This document shows positions 26,613 through 34,495 of a stretch of DNA of 64,000 bases, piece by piece. Both the position numbers and the translations under genes were made by a program. The stretch is taken from NCBI RefSeq assembly GCF_016775475.1, contig NZ_JAEUXJ010000014.1, positions 52,606-116,605 of the forward strand, given 5' to 3'. Numbering within the stretch: the first letter of the stretch is position 1; the number at the start of each line of letters is the position of its first letter. A model generated the notes under the pieces. The model saw nothing but the letters and a program-made list of their open reading frames with translations. It was not told the DNA's origin and searched no databases. Source of the stretch: Belnapia mucosa (GTDB lineage Bacteria; Pseudomonadota; Alphaproteobacteria; Acetobacterales; Acetobacteraceae).

Positions 26613-28529
26613 TCAGCCAGCCAAGCGCGCCAGCGGCACCTCCAGCCGAAGGGTCAGTCCGGCCCTGTCCCAATCCTGGGCGACGCGGCCGCCGAGCTGG
26701 AGGGAGCCGCGCTCGGCCAGGATGGTGCCGAAGCCGCGGCGCTCCGGCGGACCCGCCACCTCCGGCCCGCCGCGTTCCTGCCAGGTCAGGCCCAGCCGCT
26801 CCCCGCGCCGTTCCAGGGTGATGGCGACATGGCCCGCCTCCCGCGACAGGGCGCCGTATTTCGCCGCATTGGTCGCCAGCTCGTGCAGGATCAGCGCCAG
26901 GGAGGTCGCGGCCTTCACCCCGACCGGCACATCATCGCCCATCAGCCGCAGCCGCCCCGATTCCTCCCCGCCATAAGGGGCGAGCAGGGTCGCCAGCAGC
27001 CCGCGCAGGGTCGTCCCCCCGCCCGGCGCCGCGCCCGCGGCTTCGGGCCGGACATAGTCATGCGCCACGGCCAGCGCCTGCAGCCGCCGCCGCAGCACCT
27101 GCGCGAAGCCCCGCACCTCCGGCGTCGCGCCGCTGGAGGAGAGCGAGATCATCCCGCCGATCACGGTGAAGATGTTCTTGATCCGGTGCGAGAGCTCCCG
27201 CGCCAGAAGCTCCTGCCCCTCTTCGGCCAGCTTGCGTTCGGTGATGTCCATGATGACGCCGCGCAATTCGCTGACCTGGCCGGCGGCATCCCCCTCGCAG
27301 CGGCCGCGCGCCACAACCCAGCGCAGGCCGCCATCGCGCTGGCGCAGCCGGTATTCCGCCTCGAACCCGCGTTCGCCCTGCAGCGCCGCGCGGATGCGCG
27401 CCCGCAGCCGCAGCGCGTCCTCCGGATGGACCGCCGGCTCCAGCGCCGCTATCGACACCCCGGCCGCCAAGGCCTCGGGCGCGACCGAGAAGAGCCGGGC
27501 GAAGCCGGGATCGGCGGCGATGCGGTCGGCCCGGACGTCCCAGATGAAGGTGCCGACCATCTCGGCCGCGCTCAGCGCCAGGCGCAGCCGCTCCTCACTC
27601 CGCCGCAGCGCGTCCTCGGTCGCCTTGATGTCCTCGATATCGGTGCAGGTGCCGAACCAGCGCTCGATCCGGCCCTCGGCGTCGCGCACCGGCAGCGCGC
27701 GGCCGAGCGTCCAGCGATAGACGCCATCCGCCCGGCGCAGCCGGTATTCGATCTCATAGGGCTCGCCGCTTTCCAGCGAATGGCGCCAGCGCGCCCAGGC
27801 CCGGGCCTGGTCGTCCGGATGGAACATGCCGTTCCAGCCGGCCCCATCGGTCGAGCCGAAGGGGACGCCGGTGAATTCGTACCAGCGGGCATTGTAGTAG
27901 TCGTGCGACCCGTCCGGCAGGGTGGACCAGACCATCTGCGGCATGGCGTCCGCCAGCACCCGGAAGCGCCGCTCGCTCGCCTCGCGCATGGCCAGGGCCC
28001 GGCGCAGCTCCAGCTGCGCCATCACCTGCCGTGCCAGGATCTGCAGCCCGAAGGCCTGCTCCGGCGTCAGCCCCTCAGGCCGCGCCACATAGTCGAGCAC
28101 GCAGAGCGTCCCGAGCGGCAGGCCCTCCGCCGTCTCCAGCAAAGCGCCGGCATAGAAGCGGAGATGCGGCGCCCCGGTCACCAGAGGATTGGCCGCGAAG
28201 CGCGGGTCCCGCGTCGTGTCCGGCACCACGAAGAGGTCGGGCTGCAGGATGGCATGGGCGCAGATCGAGACATCCAGCGGCGTCTCGCGCAGGCTGAGCC
28301 CGATCTCCGCCTTGAAGAATTGCCGGTCCTGGTCGATCAGGTTCACCACGGCGATCGGCGCAGCGCAGAGCTGCGCGGCGAATTGCACCACCTCGTCGAA
28401 ATCCCGCTCCGGCGGGGTATCGAGGATGCCGTAGCTGCGCAGCTCCGCCAGCCGATGGGCCTCGTCCCAGGCGGGGGCGCTGAAGCCGGGCATCTCCGCC
28501 AGCGCTGCGCCTGGGGGCAGTTCCGTCAT
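26613..28529 (-). CDS. GAF-PAS-PAS sensor histidine kinase, HWE/HisKA_2 type
   Basis: Predicted 638 aa, cytoplasmic. N-terminal GAF domain (about 30-180: LRSYGILDTPPERDFDEVV, then ICAHAILQPDLFVVPD and YAGALLETAEGLPLGTLCVLD). PAS domains at about 185-310 (FRVLADAMPQMVWSTLPDG) and about 320-440 (FIWDVRADRIAADPGFARLF). Kinase core: LLARELSHRIKNIFTVIGGM with the phospho-acceptor His, N-box ALILHELATNAAKYGAL, and LGLTWQERGGPEV. The GAF type with LDTPPE is common in bacteriophytochrome-like and photosensory kinases, but no chromophore Cys is evident. The receiver gene just upstream on the same strand is its likely partner. Confidence 0.9.
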   Translation of the reverse strand: MTELPPGAALAEMPGFSAPAWDEAHRLAELRSYGILDTPPERDFDEVVQFAAQLCAAPIAVVNLIDQDRQFFKAEIGLSLRETPLDVSICAHAILQPDLFVVPDTTRDPRFAANPLVTGAPHLRFYAGALLETAEGLPLGTLCVLDYVARPEGLTPEQAFGLQILARQVMAQLELRRALAMREASERRFRVLADAMPQMVWSTLPDGSHDYYNARWYEFTGVPFGSTDGAGWNGMFHPDDQARAWARWRHSLESGEPYEIEYRLRRADGVYRWTLGRALPVRDAEGRIERWFGTCTDIEDIKATEDALRRSEERLRLALSAAEMVGTFIWDVRADRIAADPGFARLFSVAPEALAAGVSIAALEPAVHPEDALRLRARIRAALQGERGFEAEYRLRQRDGGLRWVVARGRCEGDAAGQVSELRGVIMDITERKLAEEGQELLARELSHRIKNIFTVIGGMISLSSSGATPEVRGFAQVLRRRLQALAVAHDYVRPEAAGAAPGGGTTLRGLLATLLAPYGGEESGRLRLMGDDVPVGVKAATSLALILHELATNAAKYGALSREAGHVAITLERRGERLGLTWQERGGPEVAGPPERRGFGTILAERGSLQLGGRVAQDWDRAGLTLRLEVPLARLAG

Positions 28530-28550
28530 GCGGTCGTCCGTCCTGGAAAA

Positions 28551-28907
28551 CTAGTCCTCGCCGATCAGGCGGGCCCGGAGGGTCCGCTCGATATCGGCCG
28601 GGTCATAAGGCTTGGGTACGAAGGGCACATTCCGCAATGGCGCCGGAAGCTCCTCCGGCCGCGAAGCCGAAACAAATGCAAAGGGCGTGCCCCGTTCGTG
28701 CAGCCGCGTCGCCACCTCATAGGTCTTGCCGTCCAGGACGTCTATGTCCAGCAGCGCCGCATCGAATTCGAGGCTCGCCAAGGCCCGCTCGGCCTCGCGG
28801 ACAGAGGCGGCCAGCGCCACGCGCGCCTGCGCATCGGCCCCCAGCACGATCTCCTCGAGATCGAGGGCGACCATCGGGTCGTCCTCGACGATCAATATCC
28901 GCCGCAT
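28551..28907 (-). CDS. Single-domain response regulator
   Basis: Predicted 118 aa consisting of one receiver domain. Acidic pair in ILIVEDDPMVAL, phospho-acceptor Asp54 in ALLDIDVLDG, Thr/Ser position in AFVSASRP and the conserved Lys in FVPKPYDP. Start 28907 follows GAAGGCA. No output domain. It precedes the kinase gene at 28529 by 21 bases on the same strand, so the two are probably cotranscribed. Stand-alone receivers paired with HWE/HisKA_2 kinases often feed alphaproteobacterial general-stress or phosphorelay circuits. Confidence 0.9.
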   Translation of the reverse strand: MRRILIVEDDPMVALDLEEIVLGADAQARVALAASVREAERALASLEFDAALLDIDVLDGKTYEVATRLHERGTPFAFVSASRPEELPAPLRNVPFVPKPYDPADIERTLRARLIGED

Positions 28908-29116
28908 TGCCTTCGATCGCCTGTATTGGGGCCCAAGGGTTGCATGCCCGCCGGCATGCCTCGCATCCCGCAACGCCGCATGCCGGACCCGGCCGCCCCG
29001 GATGCCATGGTTTTGACGCAAGCGCGGGGCGGCCTGCAACCACCCCCGCCAATTGTTGACCCGGGGCAAGCGGCCGTGTGCAATCCTGCCCGCCAGAGCA
29101 GGGAGGGCAGCAGGCC

Positions 29117-30352
29117 ATGGTGGAAGAGGCCGCGCCGGGAGTCGTCATCGTCGGGGCCGGCCATGCCGGCGGCTCCGCGGCGGCCTTCCTGCGGCAATAT
29201 GGCTGGAAGGGCCCGATCACCCTGATCGGCGAGGAGCCCCTCCTGCCCTATCAGCGCCCGCCCCTCTCCAAGGCCTGGCTGAAGCGCGAGGCGACGGCCG
29301 ACAACCTCGCCCTCCGCCCCGCCCGCTTCTACGACCAGCAGCGGATCGAGACCCGGCTCGGCACCCGCGTCATCGCCATCGACCGCCCTGCCCGCCGGGT
29401 GCTGCTGGAGGGGGGCGAGAGCCTGCCCTATGCGCATCTGATCCTGGCGACTGGCGCCCGGCCACGCCGGCTCGGCCTGCCGGGGGAGGCGCTGGACCGG
29501 GTGCTGTCGCTGCGGAGCGCCGCCGATGCCGATGCGCTGGCCGCCGTCCTCGGGCCCGGCCGGCGGATCGCCATCATCGGCGGCGGCTATATCGGGCTGG
29601 AGGTCGCCGCCTCGGCCCGCGCCCTCGGCGCCGAGGCGGTGGTGATCGAGCGCGAGCGCCGCGTCCTCGCCCGCGTCGCCGGCGAGGCGCTTTCGGCCTT
29701 CCTCGGCAACCGCCACCGTGCCGAGGGAGTGGAGGTGCTGACCAGCACCACCACCGAGGCGATCGAGGGCGAGGGCGGCGCCGCCTGCGCGGTCCGGCTC
29801 GGCGATGGGCGCCGCATCCCCTGCGACGCCGTCCTGGTCGGCATCGGCGCGATGCCGGAGGTCTCGCTCGCCGCGGCCGCCGGGCTCGACGGACCGGGCG
29901 GGATCGAGGTCGATCTCGCCGCCCGCACCGCCGACCCGCTGATCCATGCCATCGGCGACTGCACGCGCCGCCCCCTGCCGCTCTATGCGCGGGAGGCGCG
30001 GCTGGAGAGCGTGCCGAATGCGATCGAGCAGGCGAAGCAGGCCGCGGCCGATATCTGCGGCCGCCCGCCGCCGGTGCCGGAGGTGCCCTGGTTCTGGTCG
30101 GACCAGTACAATCTCCGCCTGCAGATCGCGGGCCTCGCCTTCGACCCGGCCGAGGCGGTGCTGCGCGGCGATCCCGCCGAGGGCAGCTTCGCCGTCTTTC
30201 ATCTCGGCGCCGATGGCCGCGTGCTGGCGGTGGAGGCGGTGAATGCGCCGGCGGATTTCATGGCCGGGCGGCTGCTGGTGGCGCGGCAGATGCCGGTGCC
30301 GCCGGCGCAGCTCCGCGACACGGGCCTGGCGCTGAAGGAACTCGCCGCCTGA
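29117..30352 (+). CDS. Ferredoxin reductase (FAD/NADH-dependent) of a P450 system
   Basis: Predicted 411 aa. Start 29117 (MVEEAAPGVVIVGAG) follows GGGAGGGCAGCAGG. FAD site VVIVGAGHAGG, LPYQRPPLSKAWL typical of class I P450/dioxygenase ferredoxin reductases, LILATGARPRRL, NADH site RIAIIGGGYIGLEVA, and HAIGDCTRRP with the second FAD contact; the C-terminal reductase domain has WFWSDQYNLRLQIAGL. It transfers electrons from NADH to the 2Fe-2S ferredoxin encoded 23 bases downstream, and from there to CYP153. Together they form a complete three-component monooxygenase. Confidence 0.92.
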   Translation: MVEEAAPGVVIVGAGHAGGSAAAFLRQYGWKGPITLIGEEPLLPYQRPPLSKAWLKREATADNLALRPARFYDQQRIETRLGTRVIAIDRPARRVLLEGGESLPYAHLILATGARPRRLGLPGEALDRVLSLRSAADADALAAVLGPGRRIAIIGGGYIGLEVAASARALGAEAVVIERERRVLARVAGEALSAFLGNRHRAEGVEVLTSTTTEAIEGEGGAACAVRLGDGRRIPCDAVLVGIGAMPEVSLAAAAGLDGPGGIEVDLAARTADPLIHAIGDCTRRPLPLYAREARLESVPNAIEQAKQAAADICGRPPPVPEVPWFWSDQYNLRLQIAGLAFDPAEAVLRGDPAEGSFAVFHLGADGRVLAVEAVNAPADFMAGRLLVARQMPVPPAQLRDTGLALKELAA

Positions 30353-30375
30353 GGCGGCCTGCAACGGGAGGAAGG

Positions 30376-30696
30376 ATGCCGCGCGTCACCTATGTGGAAT
30401 ACACCGGAACCGAGCACAGCATCGATCTGGAGGTGGGCAAGTCGGTGATGCAGGGCGCCGTGGACAACGGCATCCCCGGCATCGATGCCGACTGCGGCGG
30501 CGAATGCGCCTGCGCCACCTGCCATGTCTATGTGGACGAGGCCTTCCTGGCCCGCTGCGGCGAGCCGGGCGAGCAGGAGGCCAGCATGCTGGGCTTCGCC
30601 GCCACCGCCCAGCCGAATTCCCGCCTCTCCTGCCAGATCACCATGTCGCCCGAGCTGGACGGCCTGGTGGTCCGCATGCCGGAGGCGCAACACTAG
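30376..30696 (+). CDS. 2Fe-2S ferredoxin of the CYP153 system
   Basis: Predicted 106 aa; start after GGGAGGAAGG. Adrenodoxin/putidaredoxin-type fold with cluster ligands Cys40, Cys46, Cys49 and Cys86 (DADCGGECACATCHVYVD and RLSCQIT). An additional Cys44 lies inside the loop. It shuttles electrons between the reductase upstream and the P450 34 bases downstream. Acidic overall, as expected for docking to both partners. Confidence 0.93.
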   Translation: MPRVTYVEYTGTEHSIDLEVGKSVMQGAVDNGIPGIDADCGGECACATCHVYVDEAFLARCGEPGEQEASMLGFAATAQPNSRLSCQITMSPELDGLVVRMPEAQH

Positions 30697-30730
30697 GCCA
30701 ACCAAGAAGCAAAGCCAGGAGGAGCCGCCC

Positions 30731-31981
30731 ATGAATGCCCCCGTCGATCTCGACCATGCGCGCCTCGCTGCGACGACGCCGCTCGACCGGCTCGACCCCA
30801 GCAACCCGGCGCTGTTCCGCGACGATGTCTGGCAGCCCTATTTCGCCCGGCTGCGGCGCGAGGCGCCGGTGCATTACTGCGCCGAGAGCATGTTCGGCCC
30901 CTATTGGTCGGTCACGAAATACAAGGACATCATGCAGTGCGAGCTGGCGCATAAGGTGCTGTCATCGGACAGCCTGCATGGCGGTATCTCCATCCGCGAC
31001 CGCGACAAGGCGCTGCGGCTGCCGATGTTCATCGCCATGGACCCGCCGCAGCATGACGAGCAGCGGAAGGTGGTGCAGCCCATCGTCGCGCCCGGCAACC
31101 TGGCGAAGCTGGAGGCCACCATCCGCGAGCGCGCCATCCGCATCCTGGAAGGCCTGCCGCGCAACGAGACCTTCAACTGGGTGGACCGCGTCTCGATCGA
31201 GCTGACGGTTGCGATGCTGGCGACGCTCTTCGACTTCCCGCAAGAGGAGCGCCGCAAGCTCTCCTACTGGTCGGATTGCGCGACGGCCCTGCCCATGCCC
31301 GGCGGGCTGATCGAGAACGAGACCCAGCGCGAGGCCGCCTTCGCCGAGATGCTCGGCGCCTTCATGACGCTCTGGAACGAGCGGGTGAATGCCGACCCGC
31401 GGCCGGACCTGATTTCCATGCTCGCCCATGGCGAGGCGACGCGGAACATGACGCCGCGGGAGTTCATGGGCAACCTGGTGCTGCTGATCGTCGGCGGCAA
31501 CGACACCACGCGCAATTCGATCAGCGGCGGCGTGCTGTTCCTCAACGAGAACCCGGACGAATACAGCAAGCTGCGCGCCAATCCGGCGCTGATCGAGACC
31601 ATGGTGCCGGAGATCATCCGCTACCAGACGCCGCTCGCGCATATGCGCCGCACCGCCATCGCGGATTACCAGATCGGCGGCCAGACCATCCGCGCCGGCG
31701 ACAAGGTGGTGATGTGGTACATCAGCGGCAACCGCGACGAGGAGGCGATCGAGCAGCCCGACCGCTTCATCATCGACCGCGCCCGGCCGCGCGGGCATCT
31801 CTCCTTCGGCTTCGGCATCCATCGCTGCGTCGGCAATCGCCTGGCCGAGCTGCAGCTGAAGATCCTGTGGGAGGAGATCCTGCAGCGCTTCCCGCGGATC
31901 GAGGTGGTGGGCCGGCCGGAGCGGACCTACTCCGCCTTCGTCCACGGCATCACCAACCTGCCGGTGCGCATCCCCGGCTGA
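30731..31981 (+). CDS. Cytochrome P450, CYP153-type alkane/fatty acid terminal hydroxylase
   Basis: Predicted 416 aa, start after AGGAGGAGCC. I-helix LIVGGNDTTRNSISGG, K-helix EIIR followed by YQTPLAHMRRTAIADY, and heme loop FGFGIHRCVGNRLAE with Cys366. VVMWYISGNRDEEAIEQPD and the HMRRTA segment are close to the CYP153 pattern. CYP153 enzymes hydroxylate medium-chain alkanes or fatty chains at the terminal carbon. With the reductase and ferredoxin directly upstream this makes a self-sufficient class I set. No alcohol or aldehyde dehydrogenase follows; a hairpin terminator lies after the stop. Confidence 0.93.
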   Translation: MNAPVDLDHARLAATTPLDRLDPSNPALFRDDVWQPYFARLRREAPVHYCAESMFGPYWSVTKYKDIMQCELAHKVLSSDSLHGGISIRDRDKALRLPMFIAMDPPQHDEQRKVVQPIVAPGNLAKLEATIRERAIRILEGLPRNETFNWVDRVSIELTVAMLATLFDFPQEERRKLSYWSDCATALPMPGGLIENETQREAAFAEMLGAFMTLWNERVNADPRPDLISMLAHGEATRNMTPREFMGNLVLLIVGGNDTTRNSISGGVLFLNENPDEYSKLRANPALIETMVPEIIRYQTPLAHMRRTAIADYQIGGQTIRAGDKVVMWYISGNRDEEAIEQPDRFIIDRARPRGHLSFGFGIHRCVGNRLAELQLKILWEEILQRFPRIEVVGRPERTYSAFVHGITNLPVRIPG

Positions 31982-31990
31982 GGCCGGAGA

Positions 31991-32015
31991 GGGGCGGCGG
32001 AAGCTCCGCCGCCCC
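31991..32015. terminator. Perfect 11-bp hairpin after the CYP153 operon
   Basis: GGGGCGGCGGA at 31991-32001 and TCCGCCGCCCC at 32005-32015 form a perfect 11-bp stem with an AGC loop, followed by only two T. It lies between the P450 stop and the converging DUF4142 stop, so it may serve both directions. Confidence 0.65.
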
Positions 32016-32025
32016 TTGGCCTGGC

Positions 32026-32547
32026 TCAGCCCCGCTGCAGCATCATCGAGAGGTCCTGCAGCATCGTCAGGTGCTGCTGGATCGAGGCGCGGGCGAGCAC
32101 CGCGATGTGCTGGCCATCCGGCGTGCGGTTGGTGTTCTCCAGATAGCCCTGCTGGATCAGCAGCAGCTCCTGATGGCCCTGGATCTGGCTCTGCACATAG
32201 GCGCGGTCGAAGGCCGGACCGGTCAGCCCCTGCAGGCTGGTCAGCATCGCCTGGTGCTCGGCATCGAGCGGCACCGGTGGCGGGTTGGCGACATCGGTCA
32301 GCACCTGGGCCAGCGCGGTCTGCTCGGCGATCTCGAAGCCGGCGAATTGCTTCACATGCGGGTTCACCGCCCGCTCCAGCGCGATCTGGCTGGTCTGCTT
32401 CGCCAGCGTGCCGCCCATCAGCGTCATCGCCAGGTGTTCGGTGGGGGAGAAGGTGCGGCCGGCCGTCTGGGCCTGGGCGCGGCTGATCAGCAGCGGCGTG
32501 GAGAGGCTCGCGGCGGCAAGCCCTAGGAATGCATGGCGTCGGTTCAT
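32026..32547 (-). CDS. DUF4142 secreted protein
   Basis: Predicted 173 aa. N-terminal signal with twin Arg, MNRRHAFLGLAAASLSTP, and cleavage likely near RAQAQ. The mature part is helical: SPTEHLAMTLMGGTLAKQTSQIALE, then HVKQFAGFEIAEQTALAQVL and HQELLLIQQGYLE, matching the ferritin-like four-helix DUF4142 family found in the periplasm. Function of the family is unknown. Convergent with the CYP153 operon. Confidence 0.85.
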   Translation of the reverse strand: MNRRHAFLGLAAASLSTPLLISRAQAQTAGRTFSPTEHLAMTLMGGTLAKQTSQIALERAVNPHVKQFAGFEIAEQTALAQVLTDVANPPPVPLDAEHQAMLTSLQGLTGPAFDRAYVQSQIQGHQELLLIQQGYLENTNRTPDGQHIAVLARASIQQHLTMLQDLSMMLQRG

Positions 32548-32703
32548 GGTATCGGCTCCGTTGGCTGTGGCAGGCGGGCAACGCGCCGCCTCTTTCGCGC
32601 AAACGGGCCGATCCGGCGGAGGTTCATCGACTCCGCCGAACGAACCCCGAAAGGGCTTATCTATCAGGCCCTGTATGAATCGCGGGGCGTCAAGCCCAGT
32701 CGG

Positions 32704-34407
32704 TCAGGCCCTGGCCCCGCGCACCAGCCGCCCCGGCAGCGCCCCGGTCGGCTGGCCCTCGCGCGAGACCACCTCGCCATTCACGATGGTGGCGACATAA
32801 CCCGCCGCCCCCTGCACCAGCCGCTTGCCGCCGGCCGGCAAGTCATAGCGCAGCTCCGGCACGCCGATCTGCAACCGGTCATAGTCGATGACGTTGAGGT
32901 CGGCCTTCTTGCCCTCCGCAATCAGCCCGCGATCCGCGAGGCCCAGCGCCAGCGCATTGTCCCGGCTCAGCCGCTTCACCGCGAAGGGCAGCGGCAGGCG
33001 CGGCCCGCGCTGCCGGTCCCGCGTCCAATAGGCCAGCAGATGCGTGGTCGAGGAGCTGTCGCAGATGATGCCGACATGGGCCCCGCCATCGCCGAGCCCC
33101 ATCAGCGTCCGCGGATGCTCGACCATCGCCCGCACCGCTTCCAGGTCGCGATCGGCATAGTTGATGATCGGGCGGTTGAGGATGGCCTTCCCGTCCCGCT
33201 CCATCATCCAGTCGTAGCAGAGCGCGGCGGGATCGACGCCCTGCGCCCGCGCCACCGCGCCGACGCTGGTCTCCGGCCGCGGCTCGTATTCCGGCGGATC
33301 GCCGAGCGGGAAGATCATGTCCCAGGTATTCAGCCGGTCCCGCAGCGACGGGTCGGGCACCTCCTCGGCCAGGATGCGGGCGCGGAACCCAGGATCGCGC
33401 AGCGCCGCCATCCGCGCCTCGCGCGGCAGCCGCGCCACCTCGGCCCAGGAGGGCCGCGCCATGAAGGGGTGCTGCGACAGGTCGAAGCCGAACATCAGCC
33501 CGACCGGCCGGCCCATCACCTGGCCGGTCATCGGCACGCCGGCGGCATTCGCCGCCTCGATCCGCTCCAGCAGGTAGCGCCAGAGCCAGGGCCGGCTTTC
33601 CCGTTGCAACAGCGAGAAGGTCATCGGCCGGCCGGAGGCGGCGGCGATGCGCTGCAACCGGTCGAATTCCTGCTCCGGCTCGTCGAAATCGGAGATGACC
33701 TGCAGCCAGCTCGCCCCGGCGTCGCCGACCGCGCGGCCGATCGTCTCCAGCTCCGCCTCCGGCGTGCCGAGGGTCGGCGTATGGGTGCCGTCCAGCGTCT
33801 TATGGGCGATGGCGCGGGAGGTGGAGAAGCCGAGCGCCCCGGCGCGGATGCCCTCGGCCGCCAGCCGGGCCATCTCGGCGCATTCCTCGGGCGTTGCCTC
33901 GGCATAGGCCGCGGCGCGGTCGCCCATCACATGCACCCGCAGCGGGGCGTGGCAGACCTGCGCCGCCACGTCCATGTCGTAGTGCCGGGCCCCCAGCACA
34001 TCGAGGAATTGCGGGAAGGTCTCCCAATTCCAGGGCAGGCCCTCGGTCAGCACGACCTCGGGCAGATCCTCGACGCCCTCCATCAGCTTCACCAGCGCGT
34101 CGCGCGCCGCCGGCCGGCAGGGGGCGAAGCCGACGCCGCAATTGCCGATCAGCGCCGTGGTCACGCCATGCAGCGAGGAGCTGTCGAGCCGGCTGCTCCA
34201 GGTCGCCTGGGCATCGTAATGGGTATGGATATCGACGAAGCCGGGGGTGACGATCATCCCCTTCGCATCGATCTCCGCCGCCCCGCGCGCCGCGACCTTC
34301 CCGACCGCGAGGATGCGGCCCCCGCCGATGGCGATGTCGGCCTCATAGGGCTCGCCGCCGCTGCCATCGATGACGGTCCCGCGGCGGATGACGAGGCTCG
34401 GCTCCAT
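32704..34407 (-). CDS. N-acyl-D-amino-acid deacylase/D-aminoacylase-family amidohydrolase
   Basis: Predicted 567 aa. Start 34407 (MEPSLVIRRGTVIDGSG) after ACCGGAGGAAGCC. Amidohydrolase beta-barrel with FVDIHTHYDAQATW (metal His pair), the Cys-containing NCGVGFAPCRP loop typical of the D-aminoacylase branch, GALGFSTSRAI, and GDGGAHVGIICDSS near 440 with a metal Asp/His. C-terminal beta-sandwich EGKKADLNVIDYD. Larger than classical D-aminoacylases (about 480 aa), closer to the long-form family. Zinc-dependent cytoplasmic hydrolysis of N-acylated D-amino acids or similar amides. It follows the ABC exporter gene by 88 bases. Confidence 0.87.
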   Translation of the reverse strand: MEPSLVIRRGTVIDGSGGEPYEADIAIGGGRILAVGKVAARGAAEIDAKGMIVTPGFVDIHTHYDAQATWSSRLDSSSLHGVTTALIGNCGVGFAPCRPAARDALVKLMEGVEDLPEVVLTEGLPWNWETFPQFLDVLGARHYDMDVAAQVCHAPLRVHVMGDRAAAYAEATPEECAEMARLAAEGIRAGALGFSTSRAIAHKTLDGTHTPTLGTPEAELETIGRAVGDAGASWLQVISDFDEPEQEFDRLQRIAAASGRPMTFSLLQRESRPWLWRYLLERIEAANAAGVPMTGQVMGRPVGLMFGFDLSQHPFMARPSWAEVARLPREARMAALRDPGFRARILAEEVPDPSLRDRLNTWDMIFPLGDPPEYEPRPETSVGAVARAQGVDPAALCYDWMMERDGKAILNRPIINYADRDLEAVRAMVEHPRTLMGLGDGGAHVGIICDSSSTTHLLAYWTRDRQRGPRLPLPFAVKRLSRDNALALGLADRGLIAEGKKADLNVIDYDRLQIGVPELRYDLPAGGKRLVQGAAGYVATIVNGEVVSREGQPTGALPGRLVRGARA

Positions 34408-34495
34408 GGCTTCCTCCGGTGCTTTGGACCCTAGCCTTGGTCGGGCGACCGTCCCTGTCAACCGCGCTGCGGCCTGGCCCGGCGCCGGATGCCCC

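Noticed and set aside
26496..29225. 909-codon plus-strand open frame
   Set aside because: Antisense to the GAF-PAS kinase and receiver. Low-complexity Arg/Gln/His-rich translation, no motif.
32533..34434. 633-codon plus-strand frame
   Set aside because: Antisense to the D-aminoacylase-like gene, which has clear metal-site motifs and a ribosome site.
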